DNA of 64,000 nt from Streptomyces uncialis (lineage in GTDB: Bacteria > Actinomycetota > Actinomycetes > Streptomycetales > Streptomycetaceae). Both the position numbers and the translations under genes were made by a program. The stretch lies in assembly GCF_036250755.1 (NCBI RefSeq), contig NZ_CP109583.1, forward strand, positions 3,534,001-3,598,000. Reading direction: 5' to 3'. Positions 44,243 to 53,220 of the stretch are shown piece after piece. Under the pieces are notes generated by a model. The model made no database searches. It worked only from the letters and a program-made list of their open reading frames with translations, and was not told where the DNA came from. How positions within the stretch are numbered: the first letter of the stretch is position 1; every line of letters begins with the position of its first letter.

Positions 44243-45463
44243 GTGAAGCAGAAATTCGATGACCTCGCCCTTTTCGGCGGCCCGGCGGAATTCCCGCAGC
44301 CCTTGTGCGTGGGACGTCCGACGGTCGGTGACCGTTCGCGTTTCCTTGAGCGGCTGAACGGGGCGCTGGACGAACAATGGCTCACCAATGGCGGCCCGCT
44401 GGTGCGGGAGTTCGAGGAGCGGGTCGCGGAGGTCGCGGGCACCCGCAACGCCGTGGCGACCTGCAACGCGACCATGGCACTGCAACTGCTGTACATGGCG
44501 ACGGAGCTGACCGGCGAGGTCATCATGTCCCCGATGACCTACGTGGCCACCGCGCACGCGGCCCGGATACTGGGCCTCACGCCGGTGTTCTGCGACATCG
44601 ACCCGGCCACCGGCTGCCTCGACCCGCGCGCGGCCGAGGCCGCGGTGACCTCCCGTACCTCCGCGATCGTCCCCGTCCATCTGTGGGGACGCCCCAGCGC
44701 GATCGACGAGTTGGAGAAGGTCGCCGACCGGCACGGTCTGCGGCTGCTCTTCGACGCCGCGCACGCCCTGGGCTGCACCTACCAGGGCCGGCCCATCGGC
44801 GGCTTCGGCGGCGCCGAGGTGTTCAGCTTCCACGCCACGAAGGTGGTCAACAGCTTCGAGGGCGGTGCCGTCGTCACCGACGACGACGACCTCGCCGGCC
44901 GTCTGCGGTCCCTGCGCTCCTTCGGCTTCGGACCCGACGGCAACAGCCAGCGCACCGGCACCAACGCCAAGATGAGCGAGGCGGCCGCCGCGATGGGGCT
45001 GACCTCCCTGGAGGCGTTCGGCGAAACCGTCCTGCACAACCGCGCCAACCTCGCGCACTACGCGGCCGAGCTGGCCGGACTCGACGGCGTACAGGTCGTC
45101 ACCTACGACGAGGACCAGAGCCCCAACTGCCAGTACGTGGTCGTCAAGGTCGACGAGAACGTCACCGGCATCCACCGCGATCTGCTGATGCGGGTGCTGG
45201 CCGAGGAGAACATCGTCACCCAGCGGTACTTCTCCCCCGCCTGCCACCAGGTCGAGCCGTACCGCACGGAGCGACCCGTCGAGCTGCCGCACACCGAACG
45301 GCTGGCGGAGCAGGTGCTCGCCCTGCCGACCGGGCCCACCGTCACCGCCGCGGACATCCGCCGGGTGTGCGCCGTCGTACGGTGCGCCGTCGGGCAGGGC
45401 CCCGTGGTGACCGACCGGTTCCGCCAGGGGGCGGACCGCGCACCGGTGAGGGCGACCCGCTGA
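44243..45463 (+). CDS. DegT/DnrJ/EryC1-family PLP aminotransferase
   Basis: A 406-aa protein from GTG 44243 (ggag upstream). Fold type I features: NATMALQLLYMATELTGEVI, PMTYVATAHAARILGLTPVF, acidic PLP contact in LLFDAAHALGCTY and the PLP lysine in EVFSFHATKVVNSFEGGAVV. Lys is present, so this is an aminotransferase rather than a ColD-type dehydratase. Paired with the 4,6-dehydratase it would aminate a dTDP-keto-6-deoxysugar (C-4 if direct). The N-terminus (FDDLALFGGPAEFPQPL) resembles VioA/DesI-like enzymes. A sugar-modifying role is inferred from context. Confidence 0.9.
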   Translation: MKQKFDDLALFGGPAEFPQPLCVGRPTVGDRSRFLERLNGALDEQWLTNGGPLVREFEERVAEVAGTRNAVATCNATMALQLLYMATELTGEVIMSPMTYVATAHAARILGLTPVFCDIDPATGCLDPRAAEAAVTSRTSAIVPVHLWGRPSAIDELEKVADRHGLRLLFDAAHALGCTYQGRPIGGFGGAEVFSFHATKVVNSFEGGAVVTDDDDLAGRLRSLRSFGFGPDGNSQRTGTNAKMSEAAAAMGLTSLEAFGETVLHNRANLAHYAAELAGLDGVQVVTYDEDQSPNCQYVVVKVDENVTGIHRDLLMRVLAEENIVTQRYFSPACHQVEPYRTERPVELPHTERLAEQVLALPTGPTVTAADIRRVCAVVRCAVGQGPVVTDRFRQGADRAPVRATR

Positions 45464-45529
45464 CGACCGGTCCGAGCCGCCCCAGGGGCGCGCGATCCGT
45501 CGGTGACCGAGGGGTTCTGAGGAGACGGC

Positions 45530-46312
45530 ATGAATCGTGAGTCCAGACACTTGAGCATCGGGCTCCTCGGCCCGCTGTCGCTGCGCCTCGACCAGAAGCC
45601 GGTGCGCACCAGCGCCCCCAAGCAGCGCCAGGTGCTGGCGCTGCTCGCGGTGAACGCCGGCCGGACCGTCACGGTGCCGACACTCGTCGACGAGCTGTGG
45701 GGGGACAGCCCGCCGCGCAGCTTCGCCACCACCCTCCAGACATACATCCTCCAGCTGCGCAACGCTTTGGCCGCCGTCGACTCCGGCCACCCGGACGCAC
45801 GGCAGCTGCTCAGCACCCGCCGCCACGGCTATCAGCTGGAGGAGGACGCGTGCGAGACGGACGTGGAACTGTTCCACCACCGGGTGCGCACCGGACGTGA
45901 GGCCTCCGAGGCCGGCGACCACCGGTACGCCTCGGAGGAGCTGAGCCGCGCGCTGGAACTGTGGCGCGGCGCGGCACTGGTGGGCGTCCGGCTCGGGCGC
46001 GTACTGGAGATCGAGGCGCAGTCGCTGGAGGAGCACCGGCTGAAGGCGCTGGAGCTGCGTATCGAGGCCGATCTGCATCTGGGGCGCCACGCCGACCTGC
46101 TGGGCGAGCTGACGTTCGTGGCGGCCAAGCACCCCATGAACGAGAACCTGTGCGCGTTCCTGATGACCGCGCTGTACCGGGCGGGACATGTCGGGCGGTC
46201 GTTGCAGGCGTTCCACCGGCTCCGGTCGGTGCTGGAACGGGAGCTGGGCATCGAGCCGTGCCCGAGGCTCCAGCGGCTGCGGACGGCGATCGTGTCCGGA
46301 GCCGGACGCTGA
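45530..46312 (+). CDS. second SARP-family activator
   Basis: A 260-aa protein from ATG 45530 with gaggag upstream. Winged helix about residues 18-95 (PKQRQVLALLAVNAGRTVTV, TTLQTYILQLRNALAAVDSG), activation domain about 105-250 (LSRALELWRGAALVGVRLGR, KHPMNENLCAFLMTALYRAG). It is clearly related to the SARP at 36168. Two SARPs in one aromatic polyketide cluster usually divide control of early and late genes. It follows the aminotransferase gene by 66 bp and precedes an AraC-type gene by 23 bp, probably as one operon. Confidence 0.93.
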   Translation: MNRESRHLSIGLLGPLSLRLDQKPVRTSAPKQRQVLALLAVNAGRTVTVPTLVDELWGDSPPRSFATTLQTYILQLRNALAAVDSGHPDARQLLSTRRHGYQLEEDACETDVELFHHRVRTGREASEAGDHRYASEELSRALELWRGAALVGVRLGRVLEIEAQSLEEHRLKALELRIEADLHLGRHADLLGELTFVAAKHPMNENLCAFLMTALYRAGHVGRSLQAFHRLRSVLERELGIEPCPRLQRLRTAIVSGAGR

Positions 46313-46335
46313 GCCCCTGGACGGGAGGCGGAGAG

Positions 46336-47220
46336 ATGCGTGACGTGTGCGAGACACGCGGGGACGATCCGGTCGGGCGGGCGGTCGCCTGTATCCGGGA
46401 GCGGTACGGCGATCCGCTGTCGCTCACGGACATCGCGGAGAGCGCCAGGCTCAGCCGCTTCCACTTCGCCCGGCTGTTCAAGGACACGACCGGGATCACG
46501 CCCGGCCGGTTCCTCGCGGCGGTGCGGCTGCACCAGGCCAAACGGCTCCTGCTGAGCAGCTCGCTGAACGTCGCGGACATCGCGGCGTCGGTCGGGTACA
46601 GCAGCCTCGGTTCGTTCACCACGAGCTTCACGGCCGGGGTCGGGGTCTCCCCCGGACGGTTCCGCCGACTGTCGCGGTCCGGCGGCGGGCCGGGTGCGCC
46701 CGGTCCGGCTCTGCCCGCTCCGGGTCCGCCCGGTCCAGGTCTCGCCGGTCCAGGTCTGCCCGGTCCGTGGCCGGGTGCGCGGGACGGGTCCGGCGCGGTC
46801 GCCGGGACGATCAGTCTGCCGGACGGGCACGGGAACGCGCGGGTGTACGTGGGCGCCTTCCCGACGCCCGTCGTCCAGCATCCGGCCGCGGCGGGGATCG
46901 TCGTCGACGTGCCCAGCGGGCGGCCCTCCTGCTACCGGCTGCCGGACGTGCCCGCGGGGACGTGGTACGTGCACGCGGTGGCCGTCGCCGACGGGGTCGG
47001 GCCCGATCCCCGGGCCCGTCGCACCTCGCTGGTCGGGGGGCACGGGGCTGTCGCCGTCGGTGCGGGCACTGTCACGAGTACGGCGGTGCGGCTGCGGCGG
47101 GACCGGCCGGCTGATCCGCCCGTGCTGCTCGCGCTGCCCGATCTGGAGCCCCCGCGTACGCCGCTGGCCCCTGCGGGGTGCCCTGCGAGTGCCTTGCCTT
47201 CGGTGGCCGCCACCGCGTGA
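46336..47220 (+). CDS. AraC-type regulator with unusual C-terminal beta domain
   Basis: A 294-aa protein from ATG 46336 with gggaggcgg upstream. The HTH comes first (residues about 10-115): YGDPLSLTDIAESARLSRFH, FARLFKDTTGITPGRFLAAV, VADIAASVGYSSLGSFTTSF. A Pro/Gly-rich linker of about 40 residues (about 120-158) follows, then a beta-rich segment of about 100 residues (GTISLPDGHGNARVYVGAFP, YRLPDVPAGTWYVHAVAVAD) that looks like a carboxypeptidase-regulatory or ligand-binding fold. Most AraC proteins have the sensor at the N-terminus, so this order is inverted. It is probably cotranscribed with the SARP gene. Confidence 0.85.
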   Translation: MRDVCETRGDDPVGRAVACIRERYGDPLSLTDIAESARLSRFHFARLFKDTTGITPGRFLAAVRLHQAKRLLLSSSLNVADIAASVGYSSLGSFTTSFTAGVGVSPGRFRRLSRSGGGPGAPGPALPAPGPPGPGLAGPGLPGPWPGARDGSGAVAGTISLPDGHGNARVYVGAFPTPVVQHPAAAGIVVDVPSGRPSCYRLPDVPAGTWYVHAVAVADGVGPDPRARRTSLVGGHGAVAVGAGTVTSTAVRLRRDRPADPPVLLALPDLEPPRTPLAPAGCPASALPSVAATA

Positions 47221-47293
47221 CGCCTTCGCTTGCGCTTCCGAGGTTTCCCTGTGCTGGGCGTACTTCGTTCCTGTGCCGTCGCTTGGTGGGTTC

Positions 47294-47888
47294 GCGCAGT
47301 TCCCCGCGCCCCTGGATGCTGCCCCGTTGCTGTCGCTCTTCGGGTGCGGGCCGGTTCTCGTCTTCGCGCAGTTCCCCGCGCCCCTTTGGGGCGCCATCTG
47401 CTGGTTCTTCGGGTCGGTGCCGGTCGGGATTCTCCGTCCTCGATCCGACACGCTCGGTAAGTCGTTTCGTTGCCCGACTGAAGAGCATCGGAGTCTGCGA
47501 GCAGAGATTCCCGCCCACCCCCTCCCGCAGTCCGGCGAGTGCGCGAGGAGGATGGTTCCGCACCCGACCGACAGCCTCAAGAGGCGCCCCCAAAGGGGCG
47601 CGGGGAACTGCGCAAAAACGAGGACGGTCCCGCACCCGAAAAGCGACCGTAATGGGGCACCACCCAGGGGCGCGGGGAACTGCGCACCCCCGTCCGACCC
47701 GCACAGGAACAAGTACGCCCAGGTGGGGAACCCCAGGGGCGCGAGGAACTGCGCGAGCAACCACGGGCCATCCGCACCCGCACGGAAACCGCAAGCGGGC
47801 GCGACCCAAGGGGCGCGGGGAACTGCGCACCCCCGTCCGACCCGCACAGGAACAAGTACGCCCAGGTGGGGAACCCCAGGGGCGCGAG
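47294..47888. repeat. cluster of dispersed GGGGCGCGGGGAACTGCGC repeats
   Basis: Six copies of a 20-mer with core ggggcgcggggaactgcgc lie in this 770-bp gene-free spacer. Two are on the minus strand (47294-47313, 47366-47385). Four are on the plus strand (47594-47613, 47666-47685, a variant at 47735-47754, and 47809-47828). A perfect 80-bp direct repeat spans 47666-47745 and 47809-47888, 143 bp apart, with a worn third copy near 47940-47980. The motif is a familiar dispersed intergenic element in Streptomyces; its function is unknown. Opposed copies could fold into large hairpins between the convergent AraC and StrR-like genes. Confidence 0.8.
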
Positions 47889-47991
47889 CGAAGGCGACCC
47901 GCACAGGAAACCCGGAAGCTCGAGCGAAGGCGGCCCGCGGGGACGAGTACGTCCAGGTGGGGAACCCAGAAGCGCGAGCGAGGGTAACCCG

Positions 47992-49122
47992 TTAGACCGC
48001 CTCCTGCTTGGTCTTGAGGCGTTCCGCGAACGTGCTCCACTCGCGGCCGATGCTCTCCGCGATCGGCGCGATCACGCTCTGCCAGTGCTCCGGGATGGAG
48101 CTGACGAACTCCCGCCAGCCGTCAGGATCGTTCGCGTGCAGGGCCATCCACTGCAAGAACTCCTTGCCCGCCTCGGTGTACCGGATGGTCGGGTCCTTGG
48201 CCATCTTGCCCGCGATCCCGGACCAGGTGACCGGCGCGTCGGTGTGGTTCCTGCGCCGCAGCGGCACACCGCCGCCGGACGGCCCGTCGGTGTCCCGTTC
48301 CGCCGTCTCGTCGGCCGCGCGCAGCACCGGCCGGCCGGTGGTCCCGGGCGCGGGCAGGTCTACGGGCGCCGGGGCCCGCTGCCCGTCGAGTTCGGGGCTG
48401 GTGCCGCGGCGCAGCCGTGAGCTGACGTCGTGCACCGTGCCGAGGGAGACATCGGTGTCCCGGGCGACCTGCCGCAGCGGGGCGTCGGGATGCGCGCGGA
48501 TGTACTCGGCGGCGCGCCGCCGGCCCTCACCGGCGGCCACCGGCCGTCGTCTGCCGTCCCGGCCCAGCCGTTTGGCGGAGGCGGTCCCGCCCGGGGACCG
48601 GCCGCGCAGCGACGCGATCGTCTTGGCGCTCAGCCCGGTGATACCGGCGATGGCGCGGTCGGACCAGTCGGGATGGGTGGTGAGGACGCGCTGGGCGCCC
48701 GAGACCCGGTCGGCCTTCGACAGCGGCAGCCCGTGCGAGCTGTTCGCCTTCATGGCGAGGACGAGCGCTTCCGAATCCGTGCAGTCGAGAAAGCGTGCCT
48801 CGATGAAATGGTCGCCGCGCAGCTTCGCGGCTTCCAGCCGGTGCAGCCCGTCAATGACGCGCCAGCCGTCCTCCTGGACGAGAATGGGCGGCAGCGCCGA
48901 GGTTCCCGCCGCGTCGACGAGCAGTTGGACATGGGCGGCGTTGGTGCCGCCCTTGCGCAGATATTGTTCCGGTGACAGATCGCTCACCGGAACGTCCCGT
49001 ACCGGAAGCTGCTCGAAATTCTTCAGATCGAATCCGTCGTTGGTCACCGATTCATCGGCATCCGGCGTGACAGAGCCGAAGTCGCCCGCGATCAGGACGG
49101 CCCGCCCATGGTCCAGAGCCAT
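47992..49122 (-). CDS. StrR/NovG-like (ParB-domain) pathway regulator
   Basis: A 376-aa protein from ATG 49122. The ParB-like region covers about residues 40-130 (LPVRDVPVSDLSPEQYLRKG, RVIDGLHRLEAAKLRGDHFI, ALVLAMKANSSHGLPLSKAD). An HTH follows at about 135-175 (DRAIAGITGLSAKTIASLRG) and a second at about 195-230 (PLRQVARDTDVSLGTVHDVS). This order matches StrR, NovG and TeiR-type activators of antibiotic clusters rather than chromosome-partition ParB. The last 130 residues are variable. It likely activates sugar or tailoring operons. It lies just upstream of, and in line with, the repeat array, and its neighbours are two monooxygenase genes on the same strand. Confidence 0.88.
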   Translation of the reverse strand: MALDHGRAVLIAGDFGSVTPDADESVTNDGFDLKNFEQLPVRDVPVSDLSPEQYLRKGGTNAAHVQLLVDAAGTSALPPILVQEDGWRVIDGLHRLEAAKLRGDHFIEARFLDCTDSEALVLAMKANSSHGLPLSKADRVSGAQRVLTTHPDWSDRAIAGITGLSAKTIASLRGRSPGGTASAKRLGRDGRRRPVAAGEGRRRAAEYIRAHPDAPLRQVARDTDVSLGTVHDVSSRLRRGTSPELDGQRAPAPVDLPAPGTTGRPVLRAADETAERDTDGPSGGGVPLRRRNHTDAPVTWSGIAGKMAKDPTIRYTEAGKEFLQWMALHANDPDGWREFVSSIPEHWQSVIAPIAESIGREWSTFAERLKTKQEAV

Positions 49123-49238
49123 TCAGTGTGCTCCTTTCTGCTGCCGTGCCCTGAAGAGTGGCAGAGGCGTCTTTAGCCGGAGTCGAGGGCGGCTGGACGC
49201 ACGGCTGGAGCGGATTCGAGTTTCCGGGTGCGGGTGGT

Positions 49239-50723
49239 TCAGACGGGCTGTGCGGTGACGCCGGTGCGGGCGGTGCCGAACCAGCGGCCGAGCGCGTCGG
49301 ACAGTCCGTTCCCGCCGCCGGTCGAGGTCCAGGCGACGTAGCCGTCGGGGCGGATCAGTACGGCGTCCGGCGGGGTGCCGCGGCCGGGTGCCCAGTCGCC
49401 GGTGACGACGTCGACCCGGTCGTTCCAGCCGTCCGCGATCCGCGCGGCGTCGGTGGCGGCGCCGGTCACGACGAGCACACCCCGTACGGCGCGCAGCAGT
49501 TCGACGACGCGTACGCGGGAGCCGTCGGGGCGGACGATCTCCTGGGCGGGCGGCATCCGCAGGCCGAGCAGCGGGTGGTCGCCCGGTCCCATGTCGTAGC
49601 GGATACCGAGCCCGCTGAGCATCCCGGCCAGATGACCGGCGGCGTCCTTGTGGCCCATCAGTTCGGTCAGCACCTCGCGGACCGGGTCCATCTCCTCGCC
49701 GGTGAGGCGCAGTTCGATCGCGGCGCGGGCGTTGCGGCCCAGCTGCCGTCCGACCGGGCGGCGTTCGGACTGGTAGGTGTCGAGCAGGGTGTCCGGGGCC
49801 CGGCCGCCGATCACCGCGGCCAGCTTCCAGCCGAGGTTCACCGCGTCCTGCACCCCCACGCTGAGGCCCTGCGCCATGGCCGGGGGCTGTACATGGGTGG
49901 CGTCCCCGGCCAGGAACACCCGGCCGCGCCGGTACTCGTCGGCCACCCGGGAGGCGTCGGTGAAGCAGCTGATCCAGCGGCAGTCACCGTGGTGGATGGA
50001 CTCGCCGGTGAGCCGCTGCCAGGCGTCGGCCAGTTCCGCGTACGTCAGGGAGTCCCGGTCCCGTGGCCCCATGCCCCGCTCATGGACGACGACCCTGGTG
50101 ACGCCGTTCTCCAGGTCCATCGCCATGACCATGCTGCCGCCCGGCAGGTCCTCGCCGATCCGGCGGCGGCGGGTCTCGATACCGGTGACGTCGGCGGTGT
50201 AGAAGCCGCGGGTGGGCTCCGGGCCGGGGAAGCCGATACCGGCGAGCCCGCGGACCGTGCTGCGGCCGCCGTCGCAGCCGACGAGATACGCGGCGCTCTC
50301 CTCGCCGGGGCCGTCCGGCCCGTCGAAGGCCACCACCACGCCGTCGGACGTCTCACGGAAACCGGTCACCTCGTACCCGCGCCGCACCGGCACACCCAGC
50401 TCGGTCACCCAGTCCTCCAGCATCCGCTCGGTGCGGTACTGGGGGATGCCCCGGGCGGCGAAGTGGTCCTCCTCGAACACGCCGAGGTCGATCGGGACCC
50501 CGCCGAAGTGGCTGTCGGCGCGTTCCGTGCCGCCCAGCCTGCCGAGCAGTCCGCGCTGGTCGAAGCACTCGGCGGTGCGCCGGGTGAAGCTGGCGCCGCG
50601 TGACTCCCGCGACGGGGCGGGCAGCCTTTCGAGGACGACGACGTCGAGGCCGCCGAGCCGGAGTTCGCCGGCCGCCATCAGCCCGACCGGGCCCCCGCCG
50701 ACGACGATCACGTCCCTGGTCAT
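49239..50723 (-). CDS. FAD-dependent aromatic monooxygenase (tandem copy A)
   Basis: A 494-aa class A flavoprotein from ATG 50723 (gaggag seven bases upstream). FAD motif VIVVGGGPVGLMAAGELRLG, DG motif YLVGCDGGRSTVRGLAG, GD motif GRVFLAGDATHVQPPAMAQG (Thr in place of the usual Ala), C-terminal thioredoxin-like domain ending NGLSDALGRWFGTAR. It is a close paralogue of the next gene upstream: about 110 bp around 50281-50400 is almost identical to 51811-51930. The pair form one leftward operon with a 32-bp gap. The step it catalyses cannot be told from sequence. Confidence 0.92.
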   Translation of the reverse strand: MTRDVIVVGGGPVGLMAAGELRLGGLDVVVLERLPAPSRESRGASFTRRTAECFDQRGLLGRLGGTERADSHFGGVPIDLGVFEEDHFAARGIPQYRTERMLEDWVTELGVPVRRGYEVTGFRETSDGVVVAFDGPDGPGEESAAYLVGCDGGRSTVRGLAGIGFPGPEPTRGFYTADVTGIETRRRRIGEDLPGGSMVMAMDLENGVTRVVVHERGMGPRDRDSLTYAELADAWQRLTGESIHHGDCRWISCFTDASRVADEYRRGRVFLAGDATHVQPPAMAQGLSVGVQDAVNLGWKLAAVIGGRAPDTLLDTYQSERRPVGRQLGRNARAAIELRLTGEEMDPVREVLTELMGHKDAAGHLAGMLSGLGIRYDMGPGDHPLLGLRMPPAQEIVRPDGSRVRVVELLRAVRGVLVVTGAATDAARIADGWNDRVDVVTGDWAPGRGTPPDAVLIRPDGYVAWTSTGGGNGLSDALGRWFGTARTGVTAQPV

Positions 50724-50755
50724 TCCCACACTCCTCATCGGTCCGCTGCGGCCGG

Positions 50756-52252
50756 TCACCGGACGGCCGGGGTCGCGGTGGCATCGGTGCGGGCGGCGCC
50801 GAACCAGCGGCCGAGCGCGTCGGACAGCCCGCGCCCGCTGCCGGACGAGGTCCAGGCGACATAGCCGTCCGGGCGGATCAGCAGCGCGTCCGGCAACGGC
50901 TCCTGGCCGGGCGCCCAGTCGCCGGTCACGATGTCGATCCGGTCGGCCCAGCCGCCCGCGAGACGGCCCGCCTTCGCGGCGCCGCCGGTCACGACGAGCA
51001 CCCCGCGCGCGGCGCGCAGCAGTTCCCCGGCCCGGACCCGGCTTCCGTCGGCGCGGATCACCTCGTGGCCGGGCGGCATCCGCAGGCCCAGCAGCGGGTG
51101 GTCGCCCGGACCCATGTCGTAGCGGATGCCGAGCCCGCTGACGATCCCGGACAGCTGACCGGCCGCGCCCTTGTGGCCCGCCAGCTCGCCCAGCACCCCG
51201 CGCAGCGGTTCCATGCTGTCGTCGCCGAGGTACACCATCGACGCGGCCCGGGTGTCGCGGACGAGCCGCCGGCCGACCGGGTGGCGTTCGGCGTGGTAGG
51301 TGTCGAGCAGGGTGTCCGGGGCCCGGCCGCCGGTCACCGCGGCGAGCTTCCAGCCGAGGTTCACCGCGTCCTGGAGTCCGGCGCTGAGCCCCCAGGCGGC
51401 CAGTGGCGGCAGATCGTGCGCGGCGTCCCCGGCCAGGAACACCCGCCCGCGCCGGTACGCGTCGGCCAGCGCGGTCCCGTTGCCACGGGCCCACACCCAC
51501 TCCGCCCGCGCCCCGTGGACGGACTCGCCGGTGAGCCGCTGCCACGCGTCCGCGACGCGTGCGAACGTGAGCGTCCCGGGGTCGGGGTCCTTCGGCAGGC
51601 TCCGGTCGTGGATCACGATGCGCCAGCGTCCGCCGCCCAGCGGGGTGCTCACCACCATGTTCCCGCCGGGCAGGCGTTCGCCGATGGGCCGCGGGCGCAG
51701 CTCCGCCCCGGTGATCTCCGCCGTGTACATACCCCGGGTGGACGCCGGGCCGGGGGCCTTGATCCCGGCCAGCGCGCGGACGGTGCTGCGGGCCCCGTCG
51801 CAGCCGACGAGATACGCGCCGGTGTCCTCGCCGGGGCCGTCCGGCCCGTCGAGGGCCACCACCACGCCGTCGGACGTCTCACGGAAGCCGGTCACCTCGT
51901 ACCCGCGCCGCACCGGCACACCCAGCTCGGCCAGCCAGCCGCCCAGTGCCTCCTCGGTCCTGGCCTGGGACAGACCCAGTACGCCGCTCTGGTCCTCGTC
52001 GAGCAGGCCCAGGTCGAAGCGGACGCCGCCGAAGTGGCCCATCGCGCCCCAGCGGAAGTCCCCCAGCCTCGCGAGCAGCCCGCGCTGCCCCAGGGATTCG
52101 GCGGCCCTCCGGTTGAAGCCGAGGGCACGGGATTCCCCGGCGGGGGCGGTCAGCCGGTCGTAGACGGTGACCTCCGCCCCGCCCATTCGGAGTTCACCGG
52201 CCAGCATCAATCCGACCGGACCGGCACCGACAACTATTACGCCAGACTTCAT
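50756..52252 (-). CDS. FAD-dependent aromatic monooxygenase (tandem copy B)
   Basis: A 498-aa class A flavoprotein from ATG 52252. FAD motif VIVVGAGPVGLMLAGELRMG, DG motif YLVGCDGARSTVRALAG, GD motif GRVFLAGDAAHDLPPLAAWG, and the shared DMGPGDHPLLGLRMPP ending region. Unlike copy A it has HDLPPLAAWG after the GD motif, where others have HxHxPxGxQG, which points to a different substrate pocket. It is the first gene of its operon; a phased SARP-like operator lies 60-90 bp upstream of its start. With the other four monooxygenases it could supply the heavy oxygenation expected of a kinamycin-like core. Confidence 0.92.
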   Translation of the reverse strand: MKSGVIVVGAGPVGLMLAGELRMGGAEVTVYDRLTAPAGESRALGFNRRAAESLGQRGLLARLGDFRWGAMGHFGGVRFDLGLLDEDQSGVLGLSQARTEEALGGWLAELGVPVRRGYEVTGFRETSDGVVVALDGPDGPGEDTGAYLVGCDGARSTVRALAGIKAPGPASTRGMYTAEITGAELRPRPIGERLPGGNMVVSTPLGGGRWRIVIHDRSLPKDPDPGTLTFARVADAWQRLTGESVHGARAEWVWARGNGTALADAYRRGRVFLAGDAAHDLPPLAAWGLSAGLQDAVNLGWKLAAVTGGRAPDTLLDTYHAERHPVGRRLVRDTRAASMVYLGDDSMEPLRGVLGELAGHKGAAGQLSGIVSGLGIRYDMGPGDHPLLGLRMPPGHEVIRADGSRVRAGELLRAARGVLVVTGGAAKAGRLAGGWADRIDIVTGDWAPGQEPLPDALLIRPDGYVAWTSSGSGRGLSDALGRWFGAARTDATATPAVR

Positions 52253-52311
52253 CTTCCGGTCCTCCGCGCTGTGGCTCTGGAATCGGCGCCGACAAACTAC
52301 ACCGGGCCGCG

Positions 52312-52341
52312 GTTCGACTGCGGATCGAGCACGGTTGAACG
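52312..52341. promoter_or_regulatory. three 11-bp-phased heptamers, candidate SARP operator
   Basis: Cores TCGAC (52315), TCGAG (52326) and TTGAA (52337) are exactly 11 bp apart, inside ggttcgac, ggatcgag and ggttgaac. They sit in the 239-bp divergent promoter between monooxygenase copy B and the SDR gene, so they could control both. Confidence 0.75.
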
Positions 52342-52491
52342 CTTCGCCGACCGCAACCACGGAGACACCCTTGTCCGTACGGCACTTCACGGTGAACGCG
52401 GAAATCTTGCGGCCACGGGGGACAGACGGTTCATTGGTGGGGCGGTATCGCAGTTCTCCGACCATGAAAGCCGACGAAAAGGGACTCCGAC

Positions 52492-53220
52492 GTGACGGTG
52501 GAGAGGATCGCGCTTATCACCGGCGCCAACAAGGGCATGGGATTCGAGACGGCGCGGCAACTGGGCGAGCTCGGAGGTGTCGTCCTCGTCGGCGCCCGCG
52601 ACGAGGGGCGCGGCAAGCGGGCCGCCGACGCGCTGGTGGACCGCGGCGTCACGGCGGTGCCGCTGCGCCTCGATGTGACGGACCCGGCCTCCGTGGCCGC
52701 CGCCGCGGCCGAGGTCGAACGGCGCTACGGGCGGCTGGACGTGCTGGTCAACAACGCGGGCGTGGCCGGTGGCTTCACCGGGGCGCCCAGCGCGGCGACC
52801 GCCGCCGACATGCGGGAGGTGTACGAGACCAATGTCTTCGGGGTGGTGACCGTGACCCACGCGATGCTGCCCCTGCTGCGCCGTTCGGCGGCCGGGCGCA
52901 TCGTCAACATGTCCAGCCATCTGGGGTCGCTGACCCTGAATTCCGACCCGGGGACCCCGTTCGCGCGCATCAACATGATCGCGTACCAGTCCTCGAAAAC
53001 CGCGCTGAACGCCGTCACGGTGGCATACGCGAAAGAACTGCGGGGGACGACGGTCAAAATAAACGCCGCCCATCCCGGAATCGTGGCCACCGACATCAAC
53101 GGCCATCAGGGGAAGCGGACTGCGGCGGAAGGCGCCGTGATCGCGGTGCGACTCGCCACCCTCGACGACTCGGGACCCTCGGGAGCATGCCTCTCCGACG
53201 ACGGAACCGTGCCCTGGTAA
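52492..53220 (+). CDS. short-chain dehydrogenase/reductase
   Basis: A 242-aa classical SDR, start GTG 52492. NADP(H) motif ITGANKGMGFETARQLG, LDVLVNNAGVAGG, Ser in RIVNMSSHLGSL, and the Tyr-Lys pair in MIAYQSSKTALNAVTVAY. The TGxNxGxG loop with GANKGMG resembles the family of plant and actinobacterial SDRs acting on ketones of polycyclic compounds. Likely role: reduction of a quinone or keto group on the polyketide core. It starts a rightward pair with the NmrA-like gene. Confidence 0.92.
   Translation: MTVERIALITGANKGMGFETARQLGELGGVVLVGARDEGRGKRAADALVDRGVTAVPLRLDVTDPASVAAAAAEVERRYGRLDVLVNNAGVAGGFTGAPSAATAADMREVYETNVFGVVTVTHAMLPLLRRSAAGRIVNMSSHLGSLTLNSDPGTPFARINMIAYQSSKTALNAVTVAYAKELRGTTVKINAAHPGIVATDINGHQGKRTAAEGAVIAVRLATLDDSGPSGACLSDDGTVPW

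Noticed and set aside
47992..49122. Chromosome-partition ParB or plasmid replication origin
   Set aside because: No ParA gene and no parS-like sites are nearby; the HGLPLS and VIDGLHRL pattern and cluster context fit StrR/NovG regulators.
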